Part shown: piece after piece, positions 6,660 through 7,071 of the stretch
Layout: each line of letters begins with the position of its first letter
How positions within the stretch are numbered: position 1 is the stretch's first letter
Assembly (NCBI GenBank): GCA_964499985.1
Contig: CAZCMX010000087.1
Span: 1-7,071, forward strand
Direction: 5' to 3'
Source of the DNA: UBA5734 sp964499985
Lineage (GTDB): Bacteria > Bacillota > Clostridia > Saccharofermentanales > UBA5734
Length of the DNA: 7,071 nt
The notes under the pieces: model-generated
What the model saw: the letters and a program-made list of their open reading frames with translations, nothing else
The model's database searches: none
Told to the model about the DNA's origin: nothing
Translations under genes and position numbers: made by a program

Positions 6660-6697
6660 GACACTGGCCTGGCTGATGGAGCAGCCAGACCAGTGTC
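6660..6697 (-). terminator. Strong hairpin between the symporter and HAD genes; weak or partial terminator
   Basis: GACACTGG (6660-6667) pairs with CCAGTGTC (6690-6697). An inner TGGCTG/CAGCCA stem and a C6669-G6688 pair extend it to about 15 pairs with one mismatch and a 6-base loop. On the minus strand the sequence after it is CTTTATTCC, a poor U tract. It lies 44 bases after the symporter stop codon. It could terminate partially, or protect the 3' end of the symporter mRNA while letting some transcription reach the HAD gene. Confidence 0.5.
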
Positions 6698-6741
6698 GAT
6701 CAGAGGGACATATTGGAAACGGGCTGGTTCATGAGCGGAGA

Positions 6742-7071
6742 TCAGGTACCGACTTTGCCGGCCTGGCCGATTTTGCGCAGGTGGATTTCATGCTGGATCT
6801 CATGCATGCGCTCGGCAGTCAGTTCATACCATTTCATGGAGATGATCGAAGCGATATGGCCAATCAGCGGCAGACCGAAGATGACAAAGAGAATGGCGAT
6901 TTCGAATTTGGAATTGGTGGCTTTGTTCGGTTCGATCTTGACATTGCCGAAGCCGGCCCAGGCGATGGCAGCACCGATGATGAAGGTCGACGCGGAGGAG
7001 ATGAGCTTGTCAACGAAGGAGAACAGGGTGCCCATCATGCCGGGGATGAAACGGCCGGTGCGGTAGGTTTC
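6742..7071 (-). CDS. GPH-type sugar:cation symporter, C-terminal part (5' end beyond the window)
   Basis: This is the C-terminal 109 residues of an inner-membrane carrier resembling the glycoside-pentoside-hexuronide:cation symporters. The reading frame is open to the right edge (the last codons read ETYRTGRFIPG before the internal methionines), so the ATG at 7038 is not the start. Two hydrophobic segments, about residues 23-41 and 55-80 of the fragment, match the last two transmembrane helices. They are followed by a charged cytoplasmic tail (YELTAERMHEIQHEI), as is usual in this family. A typical full protein has about 450-500 residues and 12 helices, so most of it is missing here. Its position beside uxuB-uxuA-eda-kdgK suggests uptake of a hexuronate or hexuronide. 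The family is likely but judged from a short fragment; the substrate is inferred only from context. Confidence 0.75.
   Translation of the reverse strand, partial: ETYRTGRFIPGMMGTLFSFVDKLISSASTFIIGAAIAWAGFGNVKIEPNKATNSKFEIAILFVIFGLPLIGHIASIISMKWYELTAERMHEIQHEIHLRKIGQAGKVGT

Overview
The window is most likely from a moderately GC-rich Bacillota (Clostridia-like) anaerobe. This rests on the purine-rich Shine-Dalgarno sequences (AAGGAGA, GAGGT), the compact operon with intrinsic terminators, the style of the AraC regulator, and protein sequences that recall Firmicutes hexuronate enzymes more than the enterobacterial ones. The genus cannot be named from sequence alone, and the GC content (mid-50s percent) is judged by eye.

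Layout. From the left edge to 879 is an AraC-family regulator with an N-terminal cupin-type sensor domain, closed by a clear intrinsic terminator (915-946). A 229-base gap (880-1108) holds that terminator and a probable promoter. Four plus-strand catabolic genes follow: fructuronate reductase (uxuB, 1109-2710), mannonate dehydratase (uxuA, 2815-3855), KDPG aldolase (eda, 3888-4538) and a 2-keto-3-deoxygluconate kinase of the PfkB family (kdgK, 4535-5560). They are followed by a C-rich, G-poor tract and an intrinsic terminator (5614-5643). Converging on the minus strand are a HAD-superfamily hydrolase of unknown substrate (5722-6612), with its own strong terminator (5663-5701), and the C-terminal part of a GPH-type sugar:cation symporter that runs off the right edge (6742-7071).

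How the genes work together. The four enzymes form an unbroken route: D-fructuronate to D-mannonate (UxuB), to 2-keto-3-deoxygluconate (UxuA), to KDPG (KdgK), to pyruvate plus glyceraldehyde-3-phosphate (Eda). This is the lower half of the glucuronate (Ashwell) pathway joined to the last step of the Entner-Doudoroff pathway. The symporter is a plausible uptake system for a hexuronate or hexuronide, and the AraC protein is the obvious candidate regulator. A glucuronate isomerase (UxaC) is not in the window. The HAD hydrolase is the only gene without an obvious place in the pathway.

The region is mostly an ordinary catabolic locus. I see no mobile element, CRISPR array, RNA gene or defence system. 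The points worth a second look are the start codon of uxuA, the orphan HAD hydrolase, the paired hairpins between uxuB and uxuA, and the rut-like tract after kdgK.
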